Shown: positions 36,255 through 45,970, counted from the stretch's first letter. The stretch is DNA of 46,115 nucleotides from Desulfuromonadales bacterium (GCA_012974435.1 JAAXQF010000081.1:1-46115), one strand, 5' to 3'. Numbers and translations: made by a program. The notes: generated by a model not told the origin, from the sequence alone.

Positions 36255-38981
36255 CTAATCCTCTTTACCAGAGTCCTTCTCGACTGCTTTCTTGCGAGGG
36301 GCTCTGGTACGTTTTGGCTTGGCGGGCTCTTCGGTAGGCTTTGCCGCGACCTCATCTTTAATAGCGATTTTACTAGTTGTCTTCTTAGCCGGAGCTTTCG
36401 CCTTGGCGGGAGCCTTTCTGGCGGTCTTTGTCTCCGCGGGTTTAGCTTCCTCTGATGCCTCTACAGCTTTCGACTCTTTTGCTTTTGGCTTGGCCGTGCT
36501 GGTTCGACGTGCTTTCGGCTTGGTCTTCTCTTCACTCGGGCTTTCTTTTGATGCAACGACCGTTGGTTCGCTCTTCTCTGTTGATGCAGCTTCCTTGACG
36601 GCCGGTTTTTTTCTCGTGCGCTTGGCAGGAGCTTTCTTGACGACCTCTTCGGTCGCTGCGGGAGCAATTTTTACTTCGGGCTTCTCGACGGTTGTCTCTG
36701 CTTCCGTTTCTTTGGTTTTCGCTCGACTGGGTCTGCGTCTGGCCGGCTTTTTAGGCTCAGCTTTCTTTTCGCTCTCAGCTTCTTTCTGAGTGCTCTCCGC
36801 TGCAGGGACCTCTGTCGCAACTTTGGTTGCTTCTGTTGGTGGATCAGTCTTTTTCGCCGTACGGCGAGGACGTCTCGGTTTTGGGTTGGTCTCGGCCTCT
36901 GGTTTTTCTTCTACGGCTGCTTCTGCCTGAGGTTCTGACGTTGTGGTCGTTGTCGCTGACTGGTCCTTGTCTGTTGTTGTAGAGGGTTCTCCCGTTTTGA
37001 CTTCGTCCGTTGCCGCTTTTGGTTTGCGACGGCCCCGCCGACGCTTTGGCTTGGCTTCCTGTGCGTCTTGATCTACTGCTGCAGTCTCCGCAGGCGTTTC
37101 CTCTACGGATGTTTCGGCGACAGCTACTTCTTCTGTTGCCGCATCTTCAGACACTTTTTTGCTTCGTGAACGTCTTGGCCTTTGAGGTCTCTTCGCCGTT
37201 GTCGCATCATCAGACTTTTCTTCTGCTGCCACAGTTGCGGTGTCAGTTGAGTCAGTTGCAGCGTCTTCCGCTGTTGGCTCATCAGTATCGCTAGTGTTCT
37301 GCTCTGCTTCAGCAGTTGTCGCTCCTGAAGGCTTGCGGCGCCTCCTGCGACGGCGTTTTTTGGGTTGATCTGTTCCCGCCTCAGCTGTCTCAGTCGTCTC
37401 CGGTTGAGTGGTCTCGTCTTTGTCTTGCTTGCTTTCCTCTTCTGTAACTAGAGGCACAGAACCAGCTTCAACGAATTCCTGTTGGGTCGACTTGCTCTTT
37501 TCCTTTTTCTGGATTTCGATATCAACCTGGTCAGACAGAAAATCACGGTTACCGTGAATATGGATCTGAAGTTGGTAGCGCCGCTCCATCTCGACGAGAT
37601 CTTCACGGTTGTTGTTCAGCAGGTAGGCGGCAACTTCTAACGGCAACTGGGCATCGACCCGACTGACTTGGCCTTTGGCCGCGCTGGCGTGAATTTTACG
37701 CAACAGGGCAACCGCCTGGGTTTCAGGACTCTTCAAATGTCCGGAGCCGTTACAGTGTGGGCAGGGCAGGTAGGAGCCTTCTGTCAGGGCGGCTTTAATC
37801 CTTTGCCGGCTCATTTCCAATAAACCGAATTTACTGATGCGACCAACGCTAACCCGGGCCTTGTCGTTTTCCAGTGATTGCTTGACTTGATTTTCGACCG
37901 CGCGATTATTCTTGCGGTCACGCATGTCGATGAAGTCTATGACGATCAGACCACCAAGGTCGCGCAGACGCAGCTGCCTGCCAACTTCTGTCGCCGCCTC
38001 CAGATTGGTCTTGGTCGCCGTGTCTTCAACGCCACGCTCGGAAGCCATTTTGCCACTGTTGACGTCAATGGCGACGAGGGCTTCAGTGGGGTCGATGACA
38101 ATCGAGCCGCCAGAGGGCAGGGCGACTTTGTTGCGACTCAGGGTCTCGATCTGGTCTTCAATCTGGTAGCGGGAAAAGATCGGCCGGCGTTCCTGGTGAA
38201 GTTTGACCAGTTTGACGTGGTCGGGCATGACCATCTGGAAAAAGTCTTTGGCTTCCTTGAAAACCTGCGCATCGTCGATCAGCACTTCATCCATCTCCGT
38301 GGTGAAGTAATCACGAATCGAACGGATCATCAGGTTGGATTCTTTGTATATGAGGGCAGGGGCCTTGGATTTCTGCTCAAGCTCTTTGATGCTCTCAAAG
38401 AGTCGAATCAGATAGCGATAATCCCGTTCCAACTCTTCGCGAGTCTGGTCAAGAGCTGCCGTGCGCACGATATAACCGACTCCCTCGGCAAGGTCGAGAG
38501 AGCTCATGGCTTTCTTCAGCTCTTTACGCTGTGCGTCGCTTTCGGCCTTGCGGGAAACGCCCCGTGTCTGGCTGCCGGGCATAAGAACCATGTAGCGTCC
38601 GGCGAGGGAGAGGTAAGTGGTCAGAGCTGCACCCTTGGTGCCGCGCTCTTCCTTGGTGATCTGGACCAGGATCTCCTGGCCGCGAGATAACAGCTCATTG
38701 ATGCGCGGCCTGCGGCCATCTTCGGCAGGAGAATAGTCAGGTTTGACCGTGGTGTAATTGATTTCATCGATTTGCAGGAAGCCGAGGCGATCTGCGCCAT
38801 AATCAACAAAAGCGGCCTGCAGACCGGTTTCAACCCGGACCACAACCGCTTTATAGATATTCCCCTTGGAAGGTTCGCGACCGGCAACCTCGATATCAAG
38901 CTCAGTGAGGATACCATCTTCTACGATAGCCACCCGGTTTTCTTCGGGATGGGTGGCGTTAACCATCATTTTCTTAGACAT
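36255..38981 (-). CDS. rne: RNase E/G with long basic-acidic repetitive tail
   Basis: Endoribonuclease for mRNA decay and rRNA processing. The catalytic half (about 1-470) has the S1-like KGNIYKAVVVRVETGLQAAF, the metal aspartates in VAIDVNSGK and VIDFIDMRDRK, and the zinc-link CPHCNGSGH. Residues from about 510 to 908 are low-complexity Ala/Glu/Lys/Pro/Thr with recurring KPRRRRGR- and PAKK-type blocks, without the E. coli scaffold motifs I would recognise. The start is ATG 38981 (MSKKMMVNATHPEENRVAIV) after GGGAAGAA; the longer frame to 39059 is rejected. RNase E versus G naming is uncertain. Confidence 0.9.
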   Translation of the reverse strand: MSKKMMVNATHPEENRVAIVEDGILTELDIEVAGREPSKGNIYKAVVVRVETGLQAAFVDYGADRLGFLQIDEINYTTVKPDYSPAEDGRRPRINELLSRGQEILVQITKEERGTKGAALTTYLSLAGRYMVLMPGSQTRGVSRKAESDAQRKELKKAMSSLDLAEGVGYIVRTAALDQTREELERDYRYLIRLFESIKELEQKSKAPALIYKESNLMIRSIRDYFTTEMDEVLIDDAQVFKEAKDFFQMVMPDHVKLVKLHQERRPIFSRYQIEDQIETLSRNKVALPSGGSIVIDPTEALVAIDVNSGKMASERGVEDTATKTNLEAATEVGRQLRLRDLGGLIVIDFIDMRDRKNNRAVENQVKQSLENDKARVSVGRISKFGLLEMSRQRIKAALTEGSYLPCPHCNGSGHLKSPETQAVALLRKIHASAAKGQVSRVDAQLPLEVAAYLLNNNREDLVEMERRYQLQIHIHGNRDFLSDQVDIEIQKKEKSKSTQQEFVEAGSVPLVTEEESKQDKDETTQPETTETAEAGTDQPKKRRRRRRRKPSGATTAEAEQNTSDTDEPTAEDAATDSTDTATVAAEEKSDDATTAKRPQRPRRSRSKKVSEDAATEEVAVAETSVEETPAETAAVDQDAQEAKPKRRRGRRKPKAATDEVKTGEPSTTTDKDQSATTTTTSEPQAEAAVEEKPEAETNPKPRRPRRTAKKTDPPTEATKVATEVPAAESTQKEAESEKKAEPKKPARRRPSRAKTKETEAETTVEKPEVKIAPAATEEVVKKAPAKRTRKKPAVKEAASTEKSEPTVVASKESPSEEKTKPKARRTSTAKPKAKESKAVEASEEAKPAETKTARKAPAKAKAPAKKTTSKIAIKDEVAAKPTEEPAKPKRTRAPRKKAVEKDSGKED

Positions 38982-39391
38982 GTAATTCTTCCCGGTTGCC
39001 GCATGCGACAACCTTAATCTGTTGGGGGCATAAACCCTGTTTCGAGATGGTTGGCTCAACCGGAACTGGGAGCGCGCTCAATAACAGGGTAAATACCAAA
39101 ACTGTTTATCTGTAGGACCTGTATCTCAGTCCTTAAGATCAAAAAAACCTTTTAAAAAAGGTAGATACGGGCGAACTATAACAAATTAAATGAAAATTGC
39201 ACGTAAATAATGGAATGCGACGTATCTGTATCGTTTGTGTTGAATGCAAATTGGTCTTTAAAGATGTTGTTTTTGGTTACGTTTCAGATAAGGCATCACA
39301 CCGGCAGGACGAGATCCGCCGGTGTTGTCAGTTGTTTCCTCTTTGAGCAAATGAACTTTTTACAGATAAATCTGACTCCCTGAACAATCTC
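38982..39391 (-). promoter_or_regulatory. Gap upstream of rne, possible long leader
   Basis: No gene is visible in this roughly 410-base stretch. On the minus strand it contains a promoter-like AT-rich stretch with TATAGT (near 39178-39183), a short ACCTTTTTTAAAAGGT-type hairpin with T-run near 39150, and a GGAC/GTCC hairpin. A GC-rich hairpin CACACCGGCAGG / CCGCCGGTGTTG lies at 39297-39326, probably the 3' end of the gene at 39392. A long leader would fit the autoregulation known for RNase E, but that is inference. Confidence 0.4.
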
Positions 39392-40486
39392 CTACCCAAG
39401 TTGACTGTCAATCAAATCAAAATCAAGCTCCTGCTCAGCCAGACTCTTAACCAGGCTGATTTTCTCATGATCATCAGCAGTGATCTTGGAGACATCGCGG
39501 GTCACGGTTTGAAAAACAGTTGATGTGAGTTGCTCGGTGCGCATGAAGGGTAACTGACTGTCATCGAGAACCTGCTGGGTCAATTTGGCAATGGGGTTGG
39601 CTCCGGAAATCAGTACTCCGGAAAGTTTTTCAGAATATTCTGGAATATGATGCAGGGTGCCGAGCATGACCAGAAGTTCATTACGACTGCTGTTCACCAG
39701 GAGCAATGTTGAATTTTTGAGAATCTCGACGACCTTCTCCGTCGATGCTGCCGCAAGCTGTATGTGTTTGATGATCTGCCTTGCCTGCTCCTGGCTTGCG
39801 CGCAGAGGTACCTCAAATAGTTTGGCAACGTGCTGCAAGGTGGGGCCAGCAAGTATCGGCGAGTAGTTGAAGCCACCGTGGACAATAAAATTTTCGTGGG
39901 CAAAGGCTTTGCCCATGTATTCGAGGGTTCTTGCCCGTTTCTCAGCGATCAGCTTGTTCGGCATGACGATGCGGACTTCTGCTCCCTCCATTTTGTACAG
40001 TGCCAGGTTCATGCTGACATCATCTATGGCGTGGCCGATTCCGCCGCCGCTGACAACCAGGACCGGAGCATCGAGCAGGCGGGCAACACGGGCGTTACTT
40101 AAACCGAGAACCGAGCCGACACCACTATGACCGGCCCCTTCGATGATCAGAAAGTCACAGCTTTCTTCGAGTTCTTTACAGGCTTTGATCAGCTGCTGTT
40201 CAAGCTGCTCACGGGTGACAATGCCATCGATGACTTTGCGCGTGTCTCCAGGCTGCACCACTACGGGTGACATCAGGCGGATGTCGTCTTCAAGCCCAAA
40301 GACTTTGGCTACCAGAGCGGCATCTTTATCGACCCAGAAATCCTTGTAGGGGGAAGGCTTGGGTCCGACTGGCTTGATAAAGCCGACCCGACGGTATTTT
40401 TTGAGTGCCAGGTGGAGCAGTGAGAGGCTGGTGGTGGTTTTGCCACAGTCCTGGCCGGTTGCAGCTATAAAGACTTTACGTGCCAT
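39392..40486 (-). CDS. P-loop protein with BioD-like and DRTGG-type domains
   Basis: A 364-residue protein. The N-terminal ATPase domain has GQDCGKTTTSLSLLHLAL (Walker A) and LIIEGAGHSGVGS, like dethiobiotin/cobyrinate synthases and the N-terminus of long phosphotransacetylases. The second half (about 215-350) corresponds to the DRTGG-type domain found after this P-loop in such proteins. No acetyltransferase domain follows, so it may be a free-standing regulator. The start is ATG 40486 after AGGAGG; the longer frame to 40573 is less likely. Function unknown. Confidence 0.78.
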   Translation of the reverse strand: MARKVFIAATGQDCGKTTTSLSLLHLALKKYRRVGFIKPVGPKPSPYKDFWVDKDAALVAKVFGLEDDIRLMSPVVVQPGDTRKVIDGIVTREQLEQQLIKACKELEESCDFLIIEGAGHSGVGSVLGLSNARVARLLDAPVLVVSGGGIGHAIDDVSMNLALYKMEGAEVRIVMPNKLIAEKRARTLEYMGKAFAHENFIVHGGFNYSPILAGPTLQHVAKLFEVPLRASQEQARQIIKHIQLAAASTEKVVEILKNSTLLLVNSSRNELLVMLGTLHHIPEYSEKLSGVLISGANPIAKLTQQVLDDSQLPFMRTEQLTSTVFQTVTRDVSKITADDHEKISLVKSLAEQELDFDLIDSQLG

Positions 40487-40624
40487 TGAGGCCTCCTGAA
40501 AGAACTGCAACAGCTCTTTAGTGGTGGGTGAGAAACGCTCATTCATTCTGCTAATGTTCGTCGTCCCTGTCAACGATGAAGATGATAATTCTCGAGAGCA
40601 TACAGGTGTGCTATAACAGGCGCC

Positions 40625-42565
40625 ATGTTACAGCTAAAAGATGTTGTCAAGCAGTTTGCAGACCAGGTTGTGCTGCGCCATGTTGACTGGCATGTTCGTC
40701 CCACTGACCGTATCGGGCTTTGTGGTGAAAATGGTGCCGGTAAGACCACTTTGCTACGTCTGCTGTTCGGGCAGTCGGATGTTGATGCCGGCAAGGTGCA
40801 GTTGGCCCGTGGTACCACTATCGGGTATCTGCCGCAGGAAGGCCTCGAGCATAGTGGTCGTGACCTCTTTACCGAGGTGCGCTCAGCTCTTGAGGAGTTG
40901 CTCGCGGTTGAAGCCGAGCTGAAACAGCTCGAGGGACAGATAAGTCGTGAGGCTGAAGAGTCTGACCTTGATCGTTATTCCGAGTTGCAGGAGATTTTTC
41001 GACAACGCGGCGGTTACACCATGGAAGCCGAAATCGGCAGGGTGCTCAAGGGTCTGGGTTTCGCCGAAGAAGATTGGGGTAAACCGTGCGAGCAATTTTC
41101 CGGCGGCTGGCAGATGCGTATCGCACTGGCCAAGCTATTGCTGCAGAAGCCCAACCTGCTTCTGCTTGATGAGCCGACCAACCACCTTGATCTGCCTGCA
41201 CGTGATTGGCTAGAAGGGTATCTGTCGGCCTACCCCTACGCAGTGATCCTGGTTTCCCACGATCGGTTTTTCCTTGACCAGGTCGTCTCCCGGATCGTCG
41301 AAATCTGGCACGGTAAGCTCACAGATTATCCTGGTAACTATTCCCGCTACCTGGCTGCCAGAGACGAACGTGTTGCCGCTTTACGTGAAACCAAGAGACG
41401 CCAGGATGAAGAGGTCGCCCGCCTCGAGTCGTTCATTAACAAGTTTCGTTATAACGCCAACAAGGCGGCCCTGGTACAGAGCCGCGTCAAGATGTTGGAA
41501 AAAATCGAGCGCATTGAACTTCCGCCAGAGCGTAAAAAAATCGGTTTCTCCTTCCCTGCGCCACCGAAAAGCGGGCAGCTTTCTATTGGTCTCTCCGGCG
41601 TCGCACACGGTTACGAAAACAAGACCGTTGTTGAGGATGTTGACCTCTCTGTTGCTCGCGGCGAGCGTATCGCTCTGGTTGGGGCTAACGGTGCCGGCAA
41701 GTCAACCTTGATGAGGTTGCTGGCAGGGGTTGAGGCCCCGTTGCAAGGCGAGCGTGAGGAAGGTCATAACATGGTTATGGCTTACTTTGCCCAGGATCAG
41801 GCGCGCACTCTCGACGCAAAACTGACTGTGCTGGAGCAAATTACCAAAGCAGCCCCTTTCGACATGGTGCCGAAGGTGCGTAACCTGCTCGGCGCGTTTC
41901 TTTTTCATGGTGACGATGTTCACAAGCGGGTTTCTGTCCTCTCCGGTGGAGAGCGTAACCGGCTGGCACTGGCGATCCTGCTTCTTGAGCCGGCCAACCT
42001 GCTGTTGCTGGACGAGCCGACCAACCACCTTGATCTGACCTCCAAAGAGGTCCTTCTGAATGCTCTGAAAGGGTATCAGGGGACCCTTGTGTTTGTTTCC
42101 CACGACCGTTATTTTGTTGATGCGCTCGCTGGTCGGGTTGTTGAAGTTGCCGGTCAGCGTGCCACGTCCTACCTCGGGAATTACGAGGACTTTCTGCGCG
42201 TAAAAAGTGGTGAAGGTGATGGCAGCCACTCCTCTTTGCGGGTCGAGCAGACTGGTGCGAAGGGAACCTCTGCGCCGGTACAGAGCAAGACCTGCCGAGT
42301 GCTTTCGCACGAGGAGCGTAAGGCGACAAGGCGAGAAGAGCAGAAGCGGCAGAAAAAGTTGACTCAGGTTGAAGAGCGAATCGAGGTTCTTGAGCAGGAG
42401 CTCACTGAACTGACCACTGAAATGCAGGATCCTGCCATGGCGGTTGACCATGCCCGACTGAGCCCGCTCATCGAGAAACATTCACTTCTTCAAGAGGAGT
42501 TGGATGGCTGTATGGAACGCTGGGAGACCCTGCAGGAGGTTATCGCAGAAGGTGAAGTGTCGTGA
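40625..42565 (+). CDS. ABC-F family ATPase
   Basis: A 646-residue soluble protein with two ABC domains and no membrane segment. Walker A is GENGAGKTT (34-42) and GANGAGKST (about 353); signatures are FSGGWQMRIALAK and LSGGERNRLALA; both Walker B motifs end in DEPTNHLDL. A linker of about 80 residues lies between them (the tRNA-contacting arm in this family) and a charged coiled-coil C-terminus (about 560-645). The family acts on ribosomes. Overall closest in style to Uup/YheS, but I cannot assign the subgroup. Its stop overlaps the next gene. Confidence 0.92.
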   Translation: MLQLKDVVKQFADQVVLRHVDWHVRPTDRIGLCGENGAGKTTLLRLLFGQSDVDAGKVQLARGTTIGYLPQEGLEHSGRDLFTEVRSALEELLAVEAELKQLEGQISREAEESDLDRYSELQEIFRQRGGYTMEAEIGRVLKGLGFAEEDWGKPCEQFSGGWQMRIALAKLLLQKPNLLLLDEPTNHLDLPARDWLEGYLSAYPYAVILVSHDRFFLDQVVSRIVEIWHGKLTDYPGNYSRYLAARDERVAALRETKRRQDEEVARLESFINKFRYNANKAALVQSRVKMLEKIERIELPPERKKIGFSFPAPPKSGQLSIGLSGVAHGYENKTVVEDVDLSVARGERIALVGANGAGKSTLMRLLAGVEAPLQGEREEGHNMVMAYFAQDQARTLDAKLTVLEQITKAAPFDMVPKVRNLLGAFLFHGDDVHKRVSVLSGGERNRLALAILLLEPANLLLLDEPTNHLDLTSKEVLLNALKGYQGTLVFVSHDRYFVDALAGRVVEVAGQRATSYLGNYEDFLRVKSGEGDGSHSSLRVEQTGAKGTSAPVQSKTCRVLSHEERKATRREEQKRQKKLTQVEERIEVLEQELTELTTEMQDPAMAVDHARLSPLIEKHSLLQEELDGCMERWETLQEVIAEGEVS

Positions 42566-43848
42566 AACGTCCTTTTGTGATCGCCGTTGCCAGCGAAAAA
42601 GGCGGGGTGGGAAAAACCACGATTGCCACTAACCTAGCGGTCTATCTCAAGGCTTTGCGCGAGGACTTGCCGGTTACCATTGCCTCTTTTGATAACCACT
42701 TCAGCGTTGACCAGATGTTTGCGCTCGGACCACACCCCGAGGGCAGCGTTGCCAACCTTATCGAAGGCTGCCCGGTTGAAGAGCTTGCTGTGCTTGGACA
42801 ATACGGCGTGCAGTACGTCGCTTCATCACGGCGGCTGCAACCACCGAGTCATGATCCCGCATGGCTGCGACAGAGGGTGTCGGCTTCAAAGCTTGACGGT
42901 ATTCTGATTCTCGATACAAGACCCATCCTTGATTGGTTCACTGAAGCCGCTCTGCTGTCTGCAGACCTGGTGCTGGTACCGGTCAAGGATCGCGCTGCTC
43001 TGATCAACGCCGGCTCTTTAAGGCAGATTATGGCCGATGCCGGCCGTGCAGAAAAACTCTGGTTGCTGCCAAGCCTGGTTGACACCCGCGCTCGTTTGAA
43101 TGCCGAAGTGCGTGTTCATGAATTCCTGATCTACGGCGCCCGTGAACGAGACTATCAGGTTCTCGACATTTGCATCAGTAAAAGCCCCAAGGTCGAAGGG
43201 CTTGCTTCCGGCTTCTCCAGTCGTATTCGGCCCGTCCTCACTCACGCCCGGAATACTTCGGTTCACGGTCAGTTTAAAAAGCTGGCAGAATTTGTCTTGT
43301 CAAACTCTGCTGCCGAAATCTTTGAAAACAGAAGTCGCAGTGATGGTGAAGATGGCCTGGAAGGGCTGCCCGTCGCACGACGACGCAAGCTTATCCTTGA
43401 GTGCCCTTTGTGTTGTCAACAGTCCCTGCATGCTGACGGTCATTTCTTCTTTGATTTGAGCAGTCGTCGGCGAGGCTTTATCCATCCTGATTGTTGCGAC
43501 AAGCTTTTTGCCGAGCTCGAGTTGTACGTATCGACACCGGACGAGATGCTTGCTCTGACGATTGAAGGCCCGGGGCTGGTCGGCCCGGAGAGTCGCTTGA
43601 CGGCCCACCTGTTTGATGCCGATGAAAGCCTTGTTGCCAGTGAAGAGCTAGATAGAGAGAAGAATCATCTCTCTGAAGGCTTGTCGATGATGATCGGTCG
43701 CCCCCTCGATGCCGCATACCGTGAACTTGTGTTGGTTAATCGCAAAGCCATCAGCCCTGCTGAACAACTGGGTGAAGATCTTTACCGGCGTTTCGCACTT
43801 CGTCGTCGCAAAATCGCCCGGGAGCTTCGTCTCGCCGGCTTGTTTTAA
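42562..43848 (+). CDS. ParA/MinD-like ATPase with Cys-rich C-terminal region
   Basis: A 428-residue protein. The N-terminus has the deviant Walker A KGGVGKTT (residues 13-20), and the next ~230 residues follow the SIMIBI ParA pattern (DGILILDTRPIL; VLVPVKDRAAL). The C-terminal third has CPLCC (about 280-285) and HPDCC (about 310), suggesting a zinc-binding treble-clef or ribbon. The GTG start overlaps the ABC-F stop (GTGA), so the two are translationally coupled. No parB or parS-like neighbour. Partition is not supported; function unknown. Confidence 0.75.
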   Translation: MKRPFVIAVASEKGGVGKTTIATNLAVYLKALREDLPVTIASFDNHFSVDQMFALGPHPEGSVANLIEGCPVEELAVLGQYGVQYVASSRRLQPPSHDPAWLRQRVSASKLDGILILDTRPILDWFTEAALLSADLVLVPVKDRAALINAGSLRQIMADAGRAEKLWLLPSLVDTRARLNAEVRVHEFLIYGARERDYQVLDICISKSPKVEGLASGFSSRIRPVLTHARNTSVHGQFKKLAEFVLSNSAAEIFENRSRSDGEDGLEGLPVARRRKLILECPLCCQQSLHADGHFFFDLSSRRRGFIHPDCCDKLFAELELYVSTPDEMLALTIEGPGLVGPESRLTAHLFDADESLVASEELDREKNHLSEGLSMMIGRPLDAAYRELVLVNRKAISPAEQLGEDLYRRFALRRRKIARELRLAGLF

Positions 43849-43989
43849 ATACCTTTCTCAATATCATTTTCCACTAAACTCTGGCCTGCGGCCGTTCCCT
43901 CGGTCGCGCAACGTCCTTGACATGAAAGCTCAAATATTCTAAAAATTTGGATTCGAAAAGTAATGCTAATGAGAATGAGGCTTTGAGTT

Positions 43990-44940
43990 ATGATTCTGTT
44001 GCCACGAGGCAATCCTGTTAAGGAAAATATCAATCCTGGTAAAGTAAATCTTGCGGATGCGTTGGGAAAGATGCGTCAGGGGAAATTTACCGGATACATG
44101 CGCTTTGATTTTCCTGAAGGGACCGGCGTCTTCATTTACCAGGAAGGCCGCCTCATCAGCTCACTCTTTGAGAATGAACGGGAACACCTGATCGCATATG
44201 ATGGTATCTCCCGTACGTTCGACGAGTCTCTGAATGGCAACGGTAAGCTGAATATCTATCGACTGTCTACCGAGCTGGCACACAGTATTCATACCCTCCT
44301 GCATGGTGAGGTTCTGCACAAAGGGCAGGATCTCCAGTTGATCGATATTAAATCCTTGCTGATTCGTATGCGCGCAGAGAAACGCAGCGGATGCCTGCGT
44401 ATTTATTCCAAAGAACATATTGCCCTGATCTTTTATCGTGATGGTAACCCCCTTGGTTTCTTCCATGATGGTTCGACGGACATTGAAACCACTGCAGACA
44501 GTTCCATGTCGGTTGCCAAAGAGCCCGGAGCTAAAGTTGATGTTCTGGTGACTCGTGGTGACGGAGAAAAAGCACTGGCAGACCTTATGGAAACGGCAGA
44601 TATCACCGGTATGTGGGGTGCTGCTGTTGCCGAACGTCGACGTCAGCGAGAAGAGCAGGAGAATGCTGCAAGTAAAACTCTGGAGACAAAAGAGTCGGAT
44701 CGTCGGCAGAAGACGCAGGAGCTTTTTCAAAGTTTTGGCATGGCGCATCTTGGCAAGATCGGCTCCTTGCTGGTCGATAAAGAGTTTGACAAACTGAAAC
44801 TCAACGGTGGGCAGATTAGCGAATCTGCTCTTGATGACTTTTACGCCAAGCTGGGTAAATCGGCCAAACTGGTCGCAGGTCCCAGTAAGATCGATAAAAT
44901 GCTGGAAGATATGAAAAAGGGTTTCAAAGGGCTCTCTTAA
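43990..44940 (+). CDS. Uncharacterised protein with two PATAN/DUF4388-like segments
   Basis: A 316-residue cytosolic protein. Two segments look alike: MRQGKFTGYMRFDFPEGTG then VFIYQEGRL (about 29-60), and MRAEKRSGCLRIYSKEHIAL then IFYRDGNPLGFF (about 125-157). This spacing recalls DUF4388/PATAN sensory-scaffold domains common in these bacteria. The C-terminal part is a charged helical region (about 215-316). It has its own terminator. 141 bases of AT-rich DNA separate it from the ParA-like gene. Start ATG 43990; family assignment is tentative. Confidence 0.65.
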   Translation: MILLPRGNPVKENINPGKVNLADALGKMRQGKFTGYMRFDFPEGTGVFIYQEGRLISSLFENEREHLIAYDGISRTFDESLNGNGKLNIYRLSTELAHSIHTLLHGEVLHKGQDLQLIDIKSLLIRMRAEKRSGCLRIYSKEHIALIFYRDGNPLGFFHDGSTDIETTADSSMSVAKEPGAKVDVLVTRGDGEKALADLMETADITGMWGAAVAERRRQREEQENAASKTLETKESDRRQKTQELFQSFGMAHLGKIGSLLVDKEFDKLKLNGGQISESALDDFYAKLGKSAKLVAGPSKIDKMLEDMKKGFKGLS

Positions 44941-44959
44941 AGGGCCACGGTTCAGCTTC

Positions 44960-44985
44960 CGGCGGCTTTCGAGTCGCCGTTTTTT
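44960..44985 (+). terminator. Terminator after the gene at 43990
   Basis: CGGCGGCT pairs with AGTCGCCG (one G-T pair) around TTCG, followed by six T. Confidence 0.85.
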
Positions 44986-45017
44986 AATGGTTCAATCTAT
45001 ATCTCAGGGAGGCGTTC

Positions 45018-45707
45018 ATGGAAATGTTTCAAGTTGTACTCGGAGTCTTCTGGCTTATTGCCGGTTGTGTTTCTTTCTATTTCAGTATCGGTAATGCTCG
45101 GGTCTGGACCAGCATCGCCGTTGGCTTCTTCCTGATTCTGATTGGTGAGATCATCCCGGGCGCCCTGCCGTTTCTCCCCGGTCTTAACAATCCCTACGTT
45201 CTGGCCATGGGGCATATCATCGGGACACTTTCGATCCTGATTATGAGCCACGGTTTTCAGGAATATTATGTTTTTACCAGGACTCTTGATTCTGAAGGCA
45301 GCAAGCTTCATGTTTACCTGGCCGTTGTCGGCGTTATTGGCGCGTCCCTGGTTTTTCTGTTAATCAACCCGACTCCTGATGAGAGCGTTCTCCGCGTCAT
45401 CCGGATCGTGGAAAACACCAACTGGGTCTTCCTGTCGTTGATCAATATCGACTTGATTCGCAAAATCTATTTCAATATCAAGGACACTCCGATCAGCAAT
45501 GGTTTTGTCGCTTTTATGGTCGTTTTCGCCTGTATCTTCCTCTGGAAAGGCTCTCAGCTTTATATCGATGTTTACAGCCTCGACCAGATCAAGGACACTT
45601 TCCCTATCCGTTATGAGATCTCTTTCTGGTGTAAGAATCTGGGCAACTTCTTTGCGAGTTTGTCTGTTGGTGGCACTTTCCTGTACCTGGGTAAATTGCT
45701 GCGTTAG
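45018..45707 (+). CDS. Uncharacterised seven-segment membrane protein
   Basis: A 229-residue integral membrane protein with about seven hydrophobic segments (MFQVVLGVFWLIAGCVSFYF; TSIAVGFFLILIGEII; AMGHIIGTLSILIM; LAVVGVIGASLVFLLI; and three more). Short loops and no catalytic motif. It has its own Shine-Dalgarno (AGGGAGG) and terminator. I do not recognise the family. Confidence 0.7.
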   Translation: MEMFQVVLGVFWLIAGCVSFYFSIGNARVWTSIAVGFFLILIGEIIPGALPFLPGLNNPYVLAMGHIIGTLSILIMSHGFQEYYVFTRTLDSEGSKLHVYLAVVGVIGASLVFLLINPTPDESVLRVIRIVENTNWVFLSLINIDLIRKIYFNIKDTPISNGFVAFMVVFACIFLWKGSQLYIDVYSLDQIKDTFPIRYEISFWCKNLGNFFASLSVGGTFLYLGKLLR

Positions 45708-45736
45708 TTTCAGGTAGGAAAACTGTACGAAAATTT

Positions 45737-45770
45737 AAGCGGAGACTCCATCTGGGGCCTCCGCTTTTTT
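45737..45770 (+). terminator. Terminator after the membrane protein gene
   Basis: AAGCGGAG pairs with CTCCGCTT around a 14-base loop, followed by a T-run. The rest of 45771-46115 contains the repeat at 45871 and otherwise nothing I can identify. Confidence 0.85.
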
Positions 45771-45870
45771 GTGCTCATGGGGTCAACTTTGTGGTTGCAA
45801 TGAGAGCTAAAGATAGAATCGAAGGCCTTCTGCTTTGATGTTAAGGTGAGGACTAAGAACGAAGACCAAA

Positions 45871-45970
45871 ATCGGCGGGTCGCGTCCCTCCAGACGCCTT
45901 ACTTTTGTCCAAACGGCAACAAAAAGTAAGCAAAAAATGCCTGTCTCCTGCGGAGGGCATTTTCTTTGCC
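45871..45970 (-). repeat. Intergenic repeat, right copy (inverted)
   Basis: The reverse complement of this segment matches 106-205: GGCAAAG...ATGCCCTCCGC, then a hairpin of CTTACTTTTTGTTG with CAAAAGTAAG, then GGGACGCGACCCGCC. Two copies in opposite orientation lie about 45.7 kb apart, close to each window end. Confidence 0.75.

Noticed and set aside
37878-38690. A 270-codon open frame on the plus strand opposite rne
   Set aside because: It is antisense to the conserved catalytic half of RNase E/G, has no Shine-Dalgarno or recognisable domain, and arises from the codon pattern of the real gene.
43955-43985. Fur-box-like AATGCTAATGAGAATGAG upstream of the gene at 43990
   Set aside because: It matches the Fur consensus only loosely, in an AT-rich spacer, and no iron gene is nearby.
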